DNA from: Meandrina meandrites
Taxonomy: Eukaryota > Cnidaria > Anthozoa > Scleractinia > Meandrinidae
Reading direction: 5' to 3'
Assembly: GCA_963693305.1 (NCBI GenBank)
Contig: OY855911.1
Span: 31,078,939 to 31,142,938, forward strand
DNA length: 64,000 bases
Positions 31,501 through 41,600 of the stretch are shown here, one piece after another (the first letter of the stretch is position 1; every line of letters starts with the position of its first letter). The position numbers and the translations under genes are program-made. A model generated the notes under the pieces. That model made no database searches, was not told the DNA's origin, and saw nothing but the letters and a program-made list of their open reading frames with translations.

Positions 31501-33455
31501 TTGAAATGTTGTTGGTGAATGATATAAACGGGCATCAAAAACACTCCGTAAAAGGATTAATTAACCCATCCTTAATCCATCTGTCCATCCTTCTACCCAA
31601 TTGGCCATGTTCTAAACGAGCAGGGGACTGGGTACAAACATATTTTTTCTTGGTACGAACATTCAACATCGATTAAATTGAAAATGAGGCACGTCATCTG
31701 AAAGAGCATCCAAAAACTAGTAAATTTAAACGCAAAGGCATGGTACACTTTTAAAATAAGAGAGCTTAGTATGGATTGGAGTACGCCTGTCCCTCCAATC
31801 CATACTAAGTCTACCATGCCTTTGGGTTTAAACCAATAACCGTCAAATTTGGTGAATTTACTAATTTTTGGATGCTCCTTCAGATGACGTGCCCTATTTT
31901 TAAATTCAATCGATATTGAATGTTTGTACCGAAGAGAAAATATGTTCGTACCCAGTCCCCTGCTGGTTTAGAACATGGCTTATTACCATCCGGCCAGCTT
32001 TTCATCCATCGACCCATCCGTCTGTAGCCAGCAGCCATCACCCATTCATCCAGCTAGAAAATTTCTGTTATATCTACAATATTTGGTTGTCAGTTATTTA
32101 TGTACAGTGTCCCCAGTTAGCGCAGCAGTACAAAATACATTGGCACTTAAATAAATAATTTGTTATTTTATTAATCGATTGATTAATCAATTAATAATTC
32201 ACTCTAAGCGACTATATTAACCATTGTACCTGAAGAAGGCTGGTTTGGCCAGCCGAAATATAGTACACAAATTTAAAACCATTTAACTCAGTTGCTCGTC
32301 ACCCCCAGGCTTTGTTTGCTCTTACTGTACCCTAAATACCTACCTGACCTTTCGTTCTGCAGGAAACTTCGTCATCCTAACATTGTTGCCTTCTACGGTG
32401 CTGCATTCAGGAAGGTTCCAAGAGGAGTTGAAGTAGCGTTTGTTATGGAGTGCTCTGGAGAAACTCTTAAGTACTACCTTGTTCATCAGCCTGGAAACTG
32501 TCCTTCAACGGATCCTTTGTCCACACTGAGTGTCATTAGTTGGGCAGAACAAATTGTCGACGCGCTGTTGGTAATACACAGGATGTTCAAGGGATGTGTT
32601 CATGGTGATCTGCGACTAGAGAACGTCTTGGTAAGGAAATATATCATTCTGGTACTAAACTAATTAACAACTAGGTTTTGTGCTCTCAATTTCTAGTCGT
32701 AGAAATTGAGAGCGAATAATCTAATTGTTTTGGTAGAATTCGTACTAAAGTACTCTTTATTTAATGATTCGCATTTTAATTAATCGTCAAACATTCCGAG
32801 CTAGCGCTTACTGACTGACGAAATATTGGAAATATATAGTTCAATCCAACCGTACGGCCAGCCTTTCTGTTTTTCAGTAGCTTGTATTTCTTCATTTTGC
32901 TGATCAACTCCGGCACCAGGATCCGGTTCCTTTGTTCTATCCGTTGGCCCTTTCTAAAGATCAAAGTTTTCAATGTTTAGGCTGATTTACTTTACACCAT
33001 CAATTCTGCCAGTTTATCATTCGTTGTGTTGTTCTATGTTTTCACTGCAGTTGGACAGCTGTAATCTCAGAAATGTCAAACTAAGCAATGTCTGTCTGAC
33101 CAGGCAACTGACCATTGAGCATGGATCAAAATGCGATGAGTTTCGCCACCTTCCGCCAGAGGCCATTCGCAACAGATCGTACAACCCGTCTTCAGAGATT
33201 TACTGCCTCGGGATCATGCCATGGGAGATGTGGTACGGAAAGGAAGCCTTCCTGGAACTGAAGGGTCAGGACTTACAAATTTTTCTGGTGAACATAGAGG
33301 AAGGACACCGTCCAGAAATTGCAGGGCTGGATAGTCAGACGTCGGTTTGGTGGTGTGAGCTCATACGTGAGTGCTGGGCAGAGAATACCACAGAAAGAAA
33401 AACTCTAAAAGATTGTAAGTCGACTATCGGGGCAATTTTGGCTAATCAAAATTAA
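22523..33455 (+). CDS. Gene 3: dynamin-type GTPase fused to a degenerate kinase (pseudokinase), complete, 8 exons, 1007 aa
   Basis: Exons: 22523-22693, 24760-24967, 25406-25701, 28472-28612, 29496-29818, 30230-31441, 32363-32630, 33051-33455; phases as in gene 2, and exon 4 (141 nt) and exon 7 (268 nt) are the same length as in gene 2. N-terminal module 1-57, P-loop GETSAGKSS (127-135), DSPG (232-235), NKWD (301-304), long helical region with a hydrophobic segment (566-600), then a kinase-like domain (about 730-1000). The GTPase is intact. The kinase half keeps VTLK (Lys 762) and HPNIVAFYG but has lost several catalytic motifs (see the pseudokinase entry). The first exon is too short for usual ORF cutoffs; it was placed by its match to exon 1 of genes 1 and 2. 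Function is unknown; a GTP-controlled scaffold or allosteric partner of catalytic paralogues is one idea. Confidence 0.87.
22694..24759. other. Intron 1 of gene 3, nothing recognised
   Basis: 2.07 kb of AT-rich intron. I found no exon, known repeat family or strong inverted repeat in it. Confidence 0.5.
26364..26402. repeat. (C)16 followed by (CA)n
   Basis: Sixteen C residues, then a CA dinucleotide run, in intron 3 of gene 3. Confidence 0.9.
26480..26544. repeat. Inverted repeat pair, 14-bp arms
   Basis: GTGAATAGTACTTT (26480-26493) and AAAGTACTATTCAC (26531-26544). The GTGAATA motif is also part of the foldback 100 bp downstream, so both may be pieces of one element. Confidence 0.6.
26648..26755. 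mobile_element. Foldback MITE, about 108 bp
   Basis: The left arm (AACAATTATTCACCGCAGTG...) and the right arm ending CGGTGAATAATTGTT pair along nearly their whole length. The central loop is CGCCGCTTCGCGGC, itself a small palindrome. Confidence 0.7.
26923..27353. repeat. Tandem duplication, two units of about 210-220 bp
   Basis: Units 26923-27131 and 27132-27353 both begin GTACCAAAATTATTTACACC and end TCTGATAAGAAATTGTTG. They are highly similar with small indels, so the duplication is fairly recent. It lies in intron 3 of gene 3. Confidence 0.85.
27681..28155. mobile_element. Probable MITE with AGCGGAGCTCC ends and an expanded tetranucleotide array
   Basis: AGCGGAGCTCC (27681-27691) is matched in inverted form at 28145-28155. 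Between them lie a GC-rich palindrome (GCGGCCCGAAGGGCCGC) and the long CATA array. I cannot name its superfamily; no clear target-site duplication was seen. Confidence 0.5.
27821..27983. repeat. (ACAT)n microsatellite
   Basis: Nearly pure ACAT units over about 155 bp, then ACGT units. The long YIHT/MYVC reading frames on both strands are products of this repeat. Confidence 0.95.
28188..28277. repeat. Foldback element, about 90 bp
   Basis: AATAAATGAGCAGCAGCGTT...TTTAAAACACGAGG pairs with CCGAGTGTTTTAGATTTGAT...GCTGCGAATTTATT around a five-base centre. It lies in intron 3 of gene 3, about 200 bp before exon 4. Confidence 0.65.
28772..29370. mobile_element. TTAA-flanked non-autonomous transposon, copy A
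   Basis: Starts TTAAGGGGG followed by CTTCTTAACTA and ends TAGTTAAGAAGGG then CCCCCCTTAA, giving inverted ends with TTAA at both tips. The interior (GTTCAATTGAAGAGTCCTTC, CCAGGATAGAAGAAAACCC) matches copies B and C at 57974 and 61894. Same orientation as copy C. In intron 4 of gene 3. Confidence 0.75.
30786..30890 (+). other. Gene 3 hydrophobic hairpin: possible membrane-insertion paddle
   Basis: Residues about 566-600 read VLGIMTPFLIPAALVGAALA, then a second stretch VPVTLLLLPVVGVM, closing with the basic KEGKKKSAYKKDR. Two short hydrophobic helices set in a long helical region, after the GTPase, are the layout of membrane paddles in mitofusins and bacterial dynamin-like proteins. The matching region of gene 2 (IWLRQGLASVVVGSPRVFGM) is much less hydrophobic. 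A membrane role is inferred. Confidence 0.6.
31604..31979. mobile_element. Long foldback MITE, about 376 bp, in intron 6 of gene 3
   Basis: The left half, from GCCATGTTCTAAACGAGCAG, is the reverse complement of the right half ending GGTTTAGAACATGGC, with modest divergence. The centre is TTAGTATGGATTGGAG and its complement around a short spacer. Transcribed as part of the pre-mRNA it would make a hairpin of nearly 180 bp. Confidence 0.8.
32230..32258 (+). ncRNA. Hammerhead-ribozyme-like core in intron 6 of gene 3
   Basis: CTGAAGA (32230-32236), perfect 6-bp stem GGCTGG/CCAGCC (32238-32243, 32249-32254) and GAAA (32255-32258). The flanks ACTATA (upstream) and TATAGT (just after GAAA) could form stem III; stem I is weak. 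It resembles 3' ends of Penelope-like retroelements, but no reverse transcriptase is seen. Confidence 0.4.
32682..32713. repeat. Small hairpin, relic of the foldback family at 62826
   Basis: GCTCTCAATTTCTA and its perfect complement flank GTCG. The following GAATAATCTAATTGTTTT and GTAGAATTC match the right flank of the foldback at 62826-62927, so both belong to one repeat family. Confidence 0.65.
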
Positions 33456-36400
33456 GCCTTGCCTAGTTCTCGGTGGTAAGCGGATACTTACAGCTTCACC
33501 GTTGTGAGGCTCCCTTAGATTCAAACTACTTCGTAAAATATGACGTTCTACTGTAAAAGGGATGTTATTCGGGGAGGAAGACTCCCATATGGAAGGGGCG
33601 AGAATGCTCTTCGGAAACCTTTGAACTAAGCCCCTAAAGGAGACCAATCTGCATGGGCGTGGCTCGAAAAAAAGACACCATTTCAAAACATTTTAAAATA
33701 TATTTTACAATATTTCATTGCGTACAACCCTACAACCCTGGAGCACCCCAAGTAAAACCAAAGTTCGAAATTTACACTCCTAAACGAGAGGAGCATCCCC
33801 GCCCCTTCCATATGGAAGATCCCCGGGGTGGTACCTCCCACACATGAACATTTGTACTGTGGCAGTCATGGCATGTTGCAAAATCAAGCGTCCTGCAAAC
33901 TGATCATGCCTCATGATCTCGTGCATGCAAGAAAACATAAGACTTAACAGAATGTTCTTAAAGAAATGAAACTCCTTTCATCAATACCAGTCGAAAACAT
34001 AATAGTAATATAGGTAACAACAACAATAGTTTTAGCAGTACTATTGTAGCATATGCTAGCAACACGGTCCAATAAGGTGTACAAGTTCCAATTGTAACTT
34101 TTACCCGCGGCGTGTTTAAATAACCGTGTTGTTGTTGTTATGAAAAGGGTTCACTCTCCAGTGGTTTTAAGGGACTGTCATACAACAAAACACGGAATTG
34201 AAAAAGGTAAAAATACATCCAAAAATATATATCTAAAAATACATTAAGAATATAAGATAAAACGTGTACAACTTAAAGTAGGCTATTTTTCCGGATGCAT
34301 TTTTGCATGAATTGAGACTACAGGCTATGACTTAAATTTTAACTTTAACAGCAGTGGTCTGACTCTCTCTCTTAAGCTGGTAGTTTACGGTATGTTGGAC
34401 TGCATTTCAATTTATTATATGGAGGAGAGTCTTTTACTGGGGATCGAACTAAACCATTCGTAGATTCCATACGCAGCTCCATCCGGGACCCGAGTGGCGT
34501 GTTTTCCGTGTGACACGCTTGCGAGTGTCATCGCTCATTATATTGACGTCACGATTCGCGCCTTTTCTACTTTATTGAATGAACTTGGTTTCTTGTGTCG
34601 TTTGTTGTTAGCAAGCATCGACAAGCAGGTTTTATGAAGCGACGAAAAATAATGAGTTTTCCGAAAAACTTAAGGACGAGAATTTAACATGATCATGGAA
34701 ACCTTAACGATTTCAAGGTTTCTAGAGGGAATTTTTTGCAAGGAATTTCACAAAGTGCAAGATGTAGTAAATGAAGAAGAAAACAAAAGCAGTTTAAAGC
34801 TATCGGCCGTCAAGACAATTCAAAGTCAGTGTCCACATGCGGTGGTTATTGTGAAATCGAACACAGACAAATGGCAGTGGAAATGTGGCCATCGACATTT
34901 CCACGGACGTGTTTACCTGTGAAATGTATTTGTTTTGGAGCTATTGTTCTCCTGCTCTGCTCTTTAAGCCTCATGTGCGTTGCAAATCGTTTTATATTCA
35001 TTTGCGGTTAAGCACTAAAAAGTAACGCGAAATCATTTTTCGGATTTGAACCATGGTTTTACATTTTCAGCGAAGATAGTTCAGACCCTTGAACACTGAA
35101 TGCAACCACAGCGGTGCTGCCGTAGTGGCTCTAGCTACGACTTCGCGGGAAAAGAAGGCCTGCTGACGCGCCGTCGAAAAACCACTAGCTAGGATATGAT
35201 TTGATCGCGTTGGAAGTTGTGAGAGCATCGTTTTTCGGTTCTAGACCTTATTTATCACTCCCCCTTCCCCCTCCTCCTGGTCGAGAGTAATTTGCGTTTG
35301 CTTTGGATTACTACGCGCCACTTCCTCAACCAATCGTAGAGGTAAAATTAACCAAAACAAATCGTAACTCGCTCGCGCACGTTTTCCCGCGCTTCGTGTC
35401 GGTTTCGTGCATTCGCTTCCAGTTTTGATTGGTCACTAGATTGCCCGCGTCCTTAGTGATTGGACAGGGGGATTACTTTAGTTGTGGTTTTACTGCGCAA
35501 AATTAATTTCACCACGTTTGTACGGAGTGTAAATAAAATTCTGTAATCAGTTGAATCATGTAATCTTGGGTTCCTCCTGTAGGCGTTTAAACTTGGGCTT
35601 GTCGGCAAATGGACTGCAGTTTTTCTTCATTATTTTCCTTCCTTTATCCGGTTTTAGTATTGCACAGGTTTCGCGTTCTTTCTGAGAATATCGGGTATTC
35701 GTATTGCATCGAAAAGGAATTGTTTGTAGGTAGCCGTTTATAAAGGTTTTTAGTATACTCTTGATCTTCTGATACGCAAAGTTATTGGCCTTGATGACCT
35801 TAAGGTGTTTTATTTGGTGCCAAATATCTTCTACGGTAACAACCCCTCCCTCCCTCCCCCCCCCCCCCCCCCCCCCCTATTGGGTTTCAGATGGTCGGTT
35901 TACTAAGCCTGTTTGAGGCCATTTTTAAGAACATCCAAAATCATCATCATCATCATAATCACATACCTTATTTAAACAGGATAAGATTTTAAAGCGCAAT
36001 GCTTGTGGGGTCGTGTACTAAATATTATAAAAATTGAAATACAGAGTACAGAATAAATCATCTATATCATCAACTTTAATATCAGAATTGGAAGGTTGTC
36101 TTGTGTTGCGTTACAGCAGGAGTTTTCCTGGTTACAGGTAACGTCATTTCCATAGTTTATACACTCATCGACCATAACTCTCGACCAATTCAAAGAGCGC
36201 GCAATAATTGTAAAAATCCATATAGATTATGTAAGCCAGTCCTACCCTTTCTTCCTCCTCCGGACAAACGTTAGGCACGCGCAGACTGATAGAATGTGAC
36301 AAGACTGACAAAACACAGACGCATGCAACACACGTTCAGTTAGACCCATGTAAACCACTTTTATCGCGAAGGGCTTCGGCACTTCAAGCTTTCCCTCTTA

Positions 36401-36505
36401 ATCGGCTAGTCTAATCGGTCTTGATCGGCTTAAAGCACTTCAGAACAGTTCAAACGCTACAAAAGAATGACAATTAGACGCGAAGCACTCACTTCGTTTT
36501 CTGAC
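33456..36505. other. Intergenic, no gene recognised
   Basis: It contains a poly-C tract at about 35843-35877 and a repeat unit (35290-35505) shared with 54775-55015. The 78-codon frame at 34689 shows no known motif. Nothing else is supported. Confidence 0.5.
35290..35505. repeat. Dispersed repeat, copy 1 (second copy at 54775-55015)
   Basis: Shares CACGTTTTCCCGCGCTTCGT, GATTGGTCAC..GATTGCCCGCG and a GTTTTAC end with 54775-55015. The two copies are clearly diverged. No terminal repeats were identified. Confidence 0.5.
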
Positions 36506-36541
36506 AGGGCTTTTCCCTTCTTTGAAGAAGGGAAAAGCCCT
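36506..36541. repeat. Perfect palindrome, 17-bp arms with 2-nt centre
   Basis: AGGGCTTTTCCCTTCTT (36506-36522) and its exact complement (36525-36541) around TG. Confidence 0.9.
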
Positions 36542-37787
36542 AGAAACGAGATGGCGAAGCAGGTGAAAAGTTCATCTAATTTTGTGCTAATGTCGTCCGG
36601 CTGTCAAGTTCGATCTCGAATAATAGAACAATTTCGAATTGCGTATTGTCTCGATGTCAAAACGAATCTTTGTGCGGAGTTATTCACATGAAATGTATAT
36701 CACCTGGCATTTTTATGCAAATCAAACTCATTTTCATTTGAACAGTTTTGCACGAGGACTCGTTTTGAAACTGAGGCAAAAGGCAACTCGGAAGTGGCCT
36801 AATGGGGAGCGAAATCCGGGTAGAGGTGAAAACCAGAGTGGGCACTCAGCATCTGCTATGTCGTATCAGTCCTCAATTCTAAGATGGCGCTACGTGACGA
36901 CGTGACGACGGTTTCAGCACAAAAATATAGAGGTACTGTTCACAGTGTATTTGGCAGAATGAACCTTGTGTCAGAGTGATTCCAGTTCATTGATTGACGC
37001 TGGCAGATCCATTGTACAAACTCCAGCCGGGATATTGTTGTAATGACGCATTTTTTTAGTAGATTTTCAGGGCTTTTATTGTTACTGATGAACACTTGCC
37101 TGGCAGGTGTCCGATGCCCGTAGTGAAGGCGTGCTGAGATCTCACTGTCTTCATAACAAAGTGACACATGGCAACAGTTAGTCTCCTTAGCAGTTGTGTG
37201 ACGAGCCAAACAACGGCTACGAAAAGAGACTAGGCACCAGTTTCTTGACTGAATGACTGACGTAACTTAGGCATTAAGCCCAAATAAATTTACGTCGTTC
37301 ATTTCATGTCATAGTATGTTTTCAAAGCCAACAATATTCAGCAAGCTTGTAGAAGGTTCTAGATTGAGACACATGCCTGAAAATAATCTTCATTAAGCTG
37401 GGTGAAGTGTCAGTTTTGGACAAAGTTCCATTTCAGGTAAGTGGGTTTAATAAATAGAAAAAATAAACGTGTCTAGATCAGTGAAAAAAAAAACTGTCCA
37501 TTTATTTTATCTAATAATATTGACGCCCGCACGTTAGGGCTACGCTTGGGTAAATTCTTCAGCAGATCTCGAGCAAAGTGTGCTATTGTTGCATTGGCCG
37601 TTTACATTGTGCCGACAGAATATTGAGCAGCGTGTGAGCAGAATAAGACGGCCTTTAATAATTACATGTAAAGAGTAAAATAGATAATTATAAGAAAAAT
37701 ATGTAATATACATGTCTGCATAATACCAAATAATAAAAACAATATTATAATAATGGAAATAATAGTACTACCACAAATAATAATATT

Positions 37788-37790
<3 letters not shown>

Positions 37791-37846
<56 letters not shown>
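37791..37846. repeat. (ATT)n microsatellite
   Basis: About 18 ATT units in an AT-rich intergenic stretch. Confidence 0.95.
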
Positions 37847-37848
<2 letters not shown>

Positions 37849-38639
37849 TAATGGAAATAATTATTATATTTAAAAATAAAGACGAAGAAATAGCTATAAC
37901 AGATGGGAGAGAACAACAACTAATTTAAAATCCACCAGTGACAAAAAAAAAAGAGAATCAGTCAAATAAGGAAAGAATCGCAATTACCGAAATTCGGTTT
38001 ACTGGAGCAGAATAGACAGAATAGAATTTTGAACAGAATAAACAACTTTTTGGTATCAGAGCACTTAAAAATAGCAATACGTCACGGAAATGCTCGCCCA
38101 TGCAGGTTCTGGTGATGTTCGTGACATGTGATACCAAGCCATTCACGCTTCATGGGTTGTGCGTAATGTTTTTAATAATGTACTGAGCAAATTGTGGATA
38201 TAGGTCACACTGGCCGCAGCAATACAAATACTTGGCAGGATTTGAGTGTATGAAGATTAACAGTCTTGGAAAACGCTGTTAAACGAACTGGCATTCACGC
38301 ACAACTGGTGTAAGGTAAACATTTTCATCTCCTTTCGTTGTGGTTTGTTGACACGCAAATATTCACTCATGTGAAAGTGTTTAACATCATGCGTCTGCTA
38401 CTTTCGACGGCAATCTTAGTTTGGTTCCTACAGCACGATTAAATGCCTCATTGTAGAATGAATTGTTGATGGTTTTCTTAATACCGTCCTTTATCTACGT
38501 TCGAGAATTTACGATCTTGCGACATCGTTTTTCCATCCGCTGAGATACATTAATACTCCGATCAGCCGATGTATATTTCACCAGGTCGAAAACAACAAAC
38601 GTCGTTCTTGGCGTTAATTTTCGAGGTCAAGTTCCAATA

Positions 38640-41600
38640 CTCACTTACATCCCTTCAGCAACTAAGCCGACAACTTAATTCACATTTTCGTCAAGGTAAC
38701 TAAACATATTTTAAGTAACCATGGTCAGCACGGTCTAAAACGCATTGTATGTTCAGCTTGTGTAGCTTGGTGTATATTACAATTTGAAATCTGTAAAATT
38801 TTAACTTATATACGTGTGTGAGGTGCATGGCGTTGTTTCCATTACTTTCTAGTCGTTACTTGTCGGTTTTCCAAACCTTATGAAATTTATTTTATTGACT
38901 ATGAGAGACTGCGGTACATTTCGAAGTAGGTATAATTGAGATTCGACCGATTGTAGAGAAATTTACATATACTGTCTGACAAGAATTTGTATTAATTGAA
39001 TAATATCTCACGTGGCATAACAAACTGACAGAAAAGTGAAAGACAGTTTCATCCTGAAGCGAAATTATAGAAAAAAAAAGAAATTACATAAGAAATTACA
39101 TGACAAACAGCATTAGTGTATGAAACTGTCATACTCAGAGAGAGCCGTCATTTTGTTTACAAACAATAAAATCGTAAAAGCCAAAAAATGAATGAAATAT
39201 ATATAAATGTGAAATGTGTCTTCAAAACGCCCCTTTTAGCAGCTGGTTAATCCTTGAGAGTGGTATTTTTAATATTTAAATGTTCGATTTCACAACACGA
39301 ATCATGTTGAATTTGGTAACGTCCACTGAATTCGATCGGGTTCGATTGAAATTCCTTCCATCTACCTGCCGGTCCTCATTTTCATTGCTGATTATATAAA
39401 AGTTGGTTGCTACTTTCACACTCTCCATGCTGATCAGTGAACTGTACAGGTGAGCAGAAGTTGAAGATTACTTTGCAACTCAAACCCGCAGGCTATTCAA
39501 TCAATATGTAAATTTCATTGGTCAGTAACAGTTTTTTTAATTAAATTGACTTTTTTTCTCCCTGAGATTTCTCACTCCTGATAAATTCCTTCGAGTCTTG
39601 AGAAAAAAGGGCTGTGGGGTCCTGTTATTCCAAAAATTCAGAATGCAAAAGAGCTACTAGTTCTTTAAAAACTCTCTATTCACCGCGGCGGCCTTAAGCC
39701 ATTTAGGCGGACTTAATGCTTGTCAGTGCCGCTCAACAAAGCTCAAGGCTAAACAAACCTGTGATGTTAGTGTCTAATGCCTGTCAGACTAGGCTCAAAA
39801 GGATGTTGAAACTTGTGACACTGATTGTTCAATTTTGCTTTCTACAACTAAAAAAAAACACTCAAAACATGTTGACATAGCGCAAAGTTTCATTTGCCAA
39901 ATTGTCCTTGAGCGCTAATTAGAAAAGGCAGTAACCCGTTTAACTAAGTCATGGAGTTTCAAATAAGCTGATTGATTAATTTCTTCCCTTTCTAAACTCC
40001 TGACAATTATAATAATTCGTATTTTTTTGATAACCAAAATATTCTTATGGGTACAGTAACAGCCAACAACATGTTTTCTAGTAAGGAACAGAGCTCTTAT
40101 CCCAGCAAAGCAGACACGCACATCATCATTCGACCAAAAACAAACGCCTCAGCAGCTATGGAACAAACTGAGTTTGTTTACACAAGCCGCAGATACGCCT
40201 GCTTTGTTGCGCGGAGTAAAATACTAAATGAAATTTGGTTGTTATTTGCAGAAATGACTTACTAATACCTTATATTAGACAGATATTGACTAGAACATCC
40301 ATGAAATTTACTTTGCAACTCAAACACTGTCGGGAAATATAAATCGTCTCCTCGTCTCTCAACAACTGTCATTTCAGGTAAATCACACTCGCAGCCAAGG
40401 CTTCGTGAAGTTAGCTTGTCAGTGTCACAGTCACGTGTTGAAAAATCATACATTTTTGCCTTCTTGCTTTCTTTTCCCAACATTTAACGTTCTCGGATAA
40501 ATTACCAGAAAGAAAAGGGCTAACTTGTAGTTTATCTTGCTTATTCCAGAACTTACGTGCAGGGCGATGATTTATTCCCACACTTCTGCACACTCTTTTA
40601 ACCTCTTCCTAGTAAATGGCGCGTGACAAAGTTTAAAACGCAATCCTCTCTTTGATTTCTTTTGAGTTTTATCACAACATTAATAACTCGCATGAACGTT
40701 TGAACTTACCAATTTATTGATCCTAATAACACATTTATACAAAGTGTCTTACTAAAGGTACACTTAATTTTAAAATTTCGCAACCCTTTAATTCGCAAAT
40801 TGCTTCCGCTGGGCACTAATTAGTAAAGTGTTTACATAATGGCGTTTGACCGGGTCATGAAGAGTTTGAAATGTTTGTTTCCCGGCTTTTCATATTCCAC
40901 ACAGTTTTGAATAACTTAAGCTGTGTCAAAACCGGTCAGCCATTCATTCCAAATTCCATTCATGGAAATACGATTTTTATTCCTCGCCTCAATATTTCAC
41001 CCTTGAAATGTATTAATCCGGGGGTCTTAATAATAGAAAAGTTCATCCTTTAAACGTAACCGTAATTCGATTTAAAACTGAAATGTTGATTGGATATCTC
41101 TGGAATCACGTGACAGCCACGTGACACTTTTTTGCAAAAAGAAATGAAATCTGGCTGAACCGGTTTGTTTCTCGTTTGTTTCCCCGCCGGGAGTAAAATT
41201 TATCCAAGCCTAATGTTTGCACTAAACATTTTACGCGACAAGGAACTCGTAGCTTTGTTCGTAACATCTGATACTAAGACCTTGCATTATGCTTCATATC
41301 TTCATTGGTTTTGCGTTAATGATCTACGCAAGCTGAGCATAAGTGACACTGCAGCAACACAGCCTTAGCCGGGTTTCAGTTAATGTAGATCACCAATCTT
41401 GATAAATGCCGCTAAATAACTGGGATTGACTTTAAACTGCTTCAAGGTAATGTTTATTATCTGTTTTTGTTGTGTTTTAATTGTTGTCACAAAATGATGC
41501 CAAAGTGTTCACAGCACTCTTGATATTTCCACTTAAGGTTATTGCCTCATAGCTGATTTTTAATACTTTTATTTTACTCCTTTTCCTTATGTTTGAAAAT

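Larger units (their letters stand above)
31275..33455 (+). other. Gene 3 pseudokinase domain
   Basis: Compared with gene 2: the glycine loop is absent (HPLPPGIYQGRI at that place); the VAVK lysine is kept (VTLK, 762); HRD is HGD (864-866) with Asn 871 kept; K-L-A-D-V-G aligns with K-L-S-N-V-C, so the metal-binding Asp is Asn 886 and the Gly is Cys 888; APE is PPE (908-910); the helix-F Asp is Glu 922. Loss of the DFG aspartate and of the glycine loop together argue against normal catalysis. The frame is fully open and the splice sites are good, so the domain appears to be maintained rather than decaying. Confidence 0.75.

Noticed and set aside
34689..34922. 78-codon frame with CPH and KCGHRH residues
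   Set aside because: Cys/His spacing does not fit a known zinc finger and no exons lie around it.
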